Below are positions 6,174 to 6,991 of a DNA stretch of 6,991 nt, one piece after another (within the stretch, counting starts at the first letter, position 1; every line of letters begins with the position of its first letter). The translations under genes were made by a program, and so were the position numbers. The DNA comes from Pseudomonadota bacterium (lineage in GTDB: Bacteria; Pseudomonadota; Alphaproteobacteria; Sphingomonadales; Sphingomonadaceae), in NCBI GenBank assembly GCA_023413015.1, contig JAEZQR010000188.1, forward strand, positions 1-6,991, given 5' to 3'. Below the pieces are notes generated by a model, which saw nothing but the letters and a program-made list of their open reading frames with translations, ran no database searches and was not told the DNA's origin.

Positions 6174-6991
6174 ATGGACATCCGCCTAGGTCTCACCTTT
6201 GACGATGTCCTGCTCGTGCCTGCCGAATCCGACGTCCTGCCGAGCCAGGCCGACACCGCGACCCAGCTCACCCGCGAGATCGCGCTCAACATCCCGATCC
6301 TCTCTTCGGCGATGGACACCGTCACCGAAGCCGACATGGCGATCGTCATGGCGCAGTCCGGCGGCATCGGCGTGCTCCACCGTAACCTCACGGTCGAGGA
6401 GCAGGCACAGGCCGTACGGCAGGTGAAGCGCTTCGAGTCCGGCATGGTGGTGAATCCCGTCACCATGCGCGCCGACCAGACGCTCGCCGAGGCGCTCGAG
6501 CTGATGCAGCGCCACAAGATCAGCGGCATTCCGGTCGTCGAGCCGTCGCCGGCCGGCCGGCCGGGCCGGCTCATCGGTATCCTCACCAACCGCGACGTCC
6601 GTTTCGCCGAGAATCCGAAGCAGCCGGTTTCCGAGCTGATGACCAAGGACAATCTCGCGACGGTGAAGCCCGGCGTCAGCCGCGCCGAGGCGCAGCGGCT
6701 GCTCCACCAGCGCCGGATCGAGAAGCTGCTCGTCGTCGACGACGACTACCGCTGCATCGGCCTCGTGACGGTGAAGGACATCGAGAAGTCGGTCACCTAT
6801 CCGAACGCCACCAAGGACGCCGCCGGCCGCCTGCGCGTCGCCGCCGCCACCACGGTCGGCGACAAGGGCTTCGAACGGTCCGAGGCGCTGATCGACGCCG
6901 AATGCGATCTCGTCGTCGTCGACACCGCGCACGGCCACAACCGCGAGGTGGCGCGCGCCGTCGAGCGCATCAAGCGGCTGTCGAACAGCGT
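6174..6991 (+). CDS. guaB: Inosine-5'-monophosphate dehydrogenase, 5' part (3' end outside window)
   Basis: Oxidises IMP to XMP with NAD+, the first committed step of guanine nucleotide synthesis, in the cytoplasm as a tetramer or octamer. The window holds 272 complete codons, a little over half of the usual ~490 residues; the catalytic-cysteine loop lies beyond the end. The N-terminus RLGLTFDDVLLVPAESDVLP and the following NIPILSSAMDTVTEADMAIVMAQSGGIGVLHRN are hallmarks of the family barrel. Two CBS domains follow at about residues 91-150 (SGIPVVE, LIGILTNRDVRF) and 156-205 (KLLVVDD, CIGLVTVKDIEK); in the family they bind adenine or guanine nucleotides and tune activity. The barrel resumes with DLVVVDTAHGHN. 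The first CBS domain has a longer loop (PSPAGRPGR) than E. coli GuaB, encoded by a CCGG-rich palindromic run at 6548-6570. The start at ATG 6174 is backed by GGGGAG at 6161-6166. It lies 62 bp after the M28 gene on the same strand. Confidence 0.97.
   Translation, partial: MDIRLGLTFDDVLLVPAESDVLPSQADTATQLTREIALNIPILSSAMDTVTEADMAIVMAQSGGIGVLHRNLTVEEQAQAVRQVKRFESGMVVNPVTMRADQTLAEALELMQRHKISGIPVVEPSPAGRPGRLIGILTNRDVRFAENPKQPVSELMTKDNLATVKPGVSRAEAQRLLHQRRIEKLLVVDDDYRCIGLVTVKDIEKSVTYPNATKDAAGRLRVAAATTVGDKGFERSEALIDAECDLVVVDTAHGHNREVARAVERIKRLSNS

Noticed and set aside
6186..6938. A 250-residue open frame on the minus strand opposite guaB
   Set aside because: The plus strand is unmistakable GuaB; the antisense frame has no recognisable domain.

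Overview
The window is high-GC bacterial chromosome carrying ordinary housekeeping and accessory genes. The GyrA and GuaB sequences, the alphaproteobacterial-type insertion in GyrA, the M28 lipoprotein peptidase and the dispersed repeat read as 'VIPAKAGTQ' all point to an alphaproteobacterium. A sphingomonad (Sphingomonas or a relative) is the best guess, inferred from sequence memory and not from a search.

Layout. Positions 1-1765 (+) hold the 3' two thirds of gyrA, the DNA gyrase A subunit, cut by the window start. A perfect 30-bp inverted repeat at 1787-1856 separates gyrA from a convergent two-gene unit on the minus strand. That unit is a DUF488 protein (2976 to 2524) followed by a YhhN/TMEM86-family membrane protein (2527 to 1826). 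The two genes overlap by 4 bp (ATGA), and a strong Shine-Dalgarno (SD) sequence lies just before the second start. The repeat runs into the 3' end of the YhhN gene and supplies its last nine residues and stop.

A 173-bp divergent intergenic region leads to a plus-strand gene for an exported TPR-like protein (3150-4400), closed by a clear intrinsic terminator (4415-4444). Next on the plus strand is a zinc-dependent M28 peptidase with a lipoprotein signal (4543-6111). After a 62-bp gap comes guaB (IMP dehydrogenase), which starts at 6174 and is cut by the window end at 6991.

The genes do not form one pathway. gyrA (DNA topology) and guaB (guanine nucleotide synthesis) are core functions. The DUF488-YhhN pair is the only tightly coupled operon visible. 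The TPR protein and the M28 lipoprotein are both exported, but the terminator between them argues for separate transcription. M28 and guaB may be partly co-transcribed, since no terminator is visible between them.

I found no convincing evidence of a new multi-gene system, mobile element, CRISPR array, tRNA or rRNA. The most interesting signals are the repeat that extends a coding sequence, the GyrA C-terminal domain variations, and a possible hairpin over the guaB ribosome binding site.
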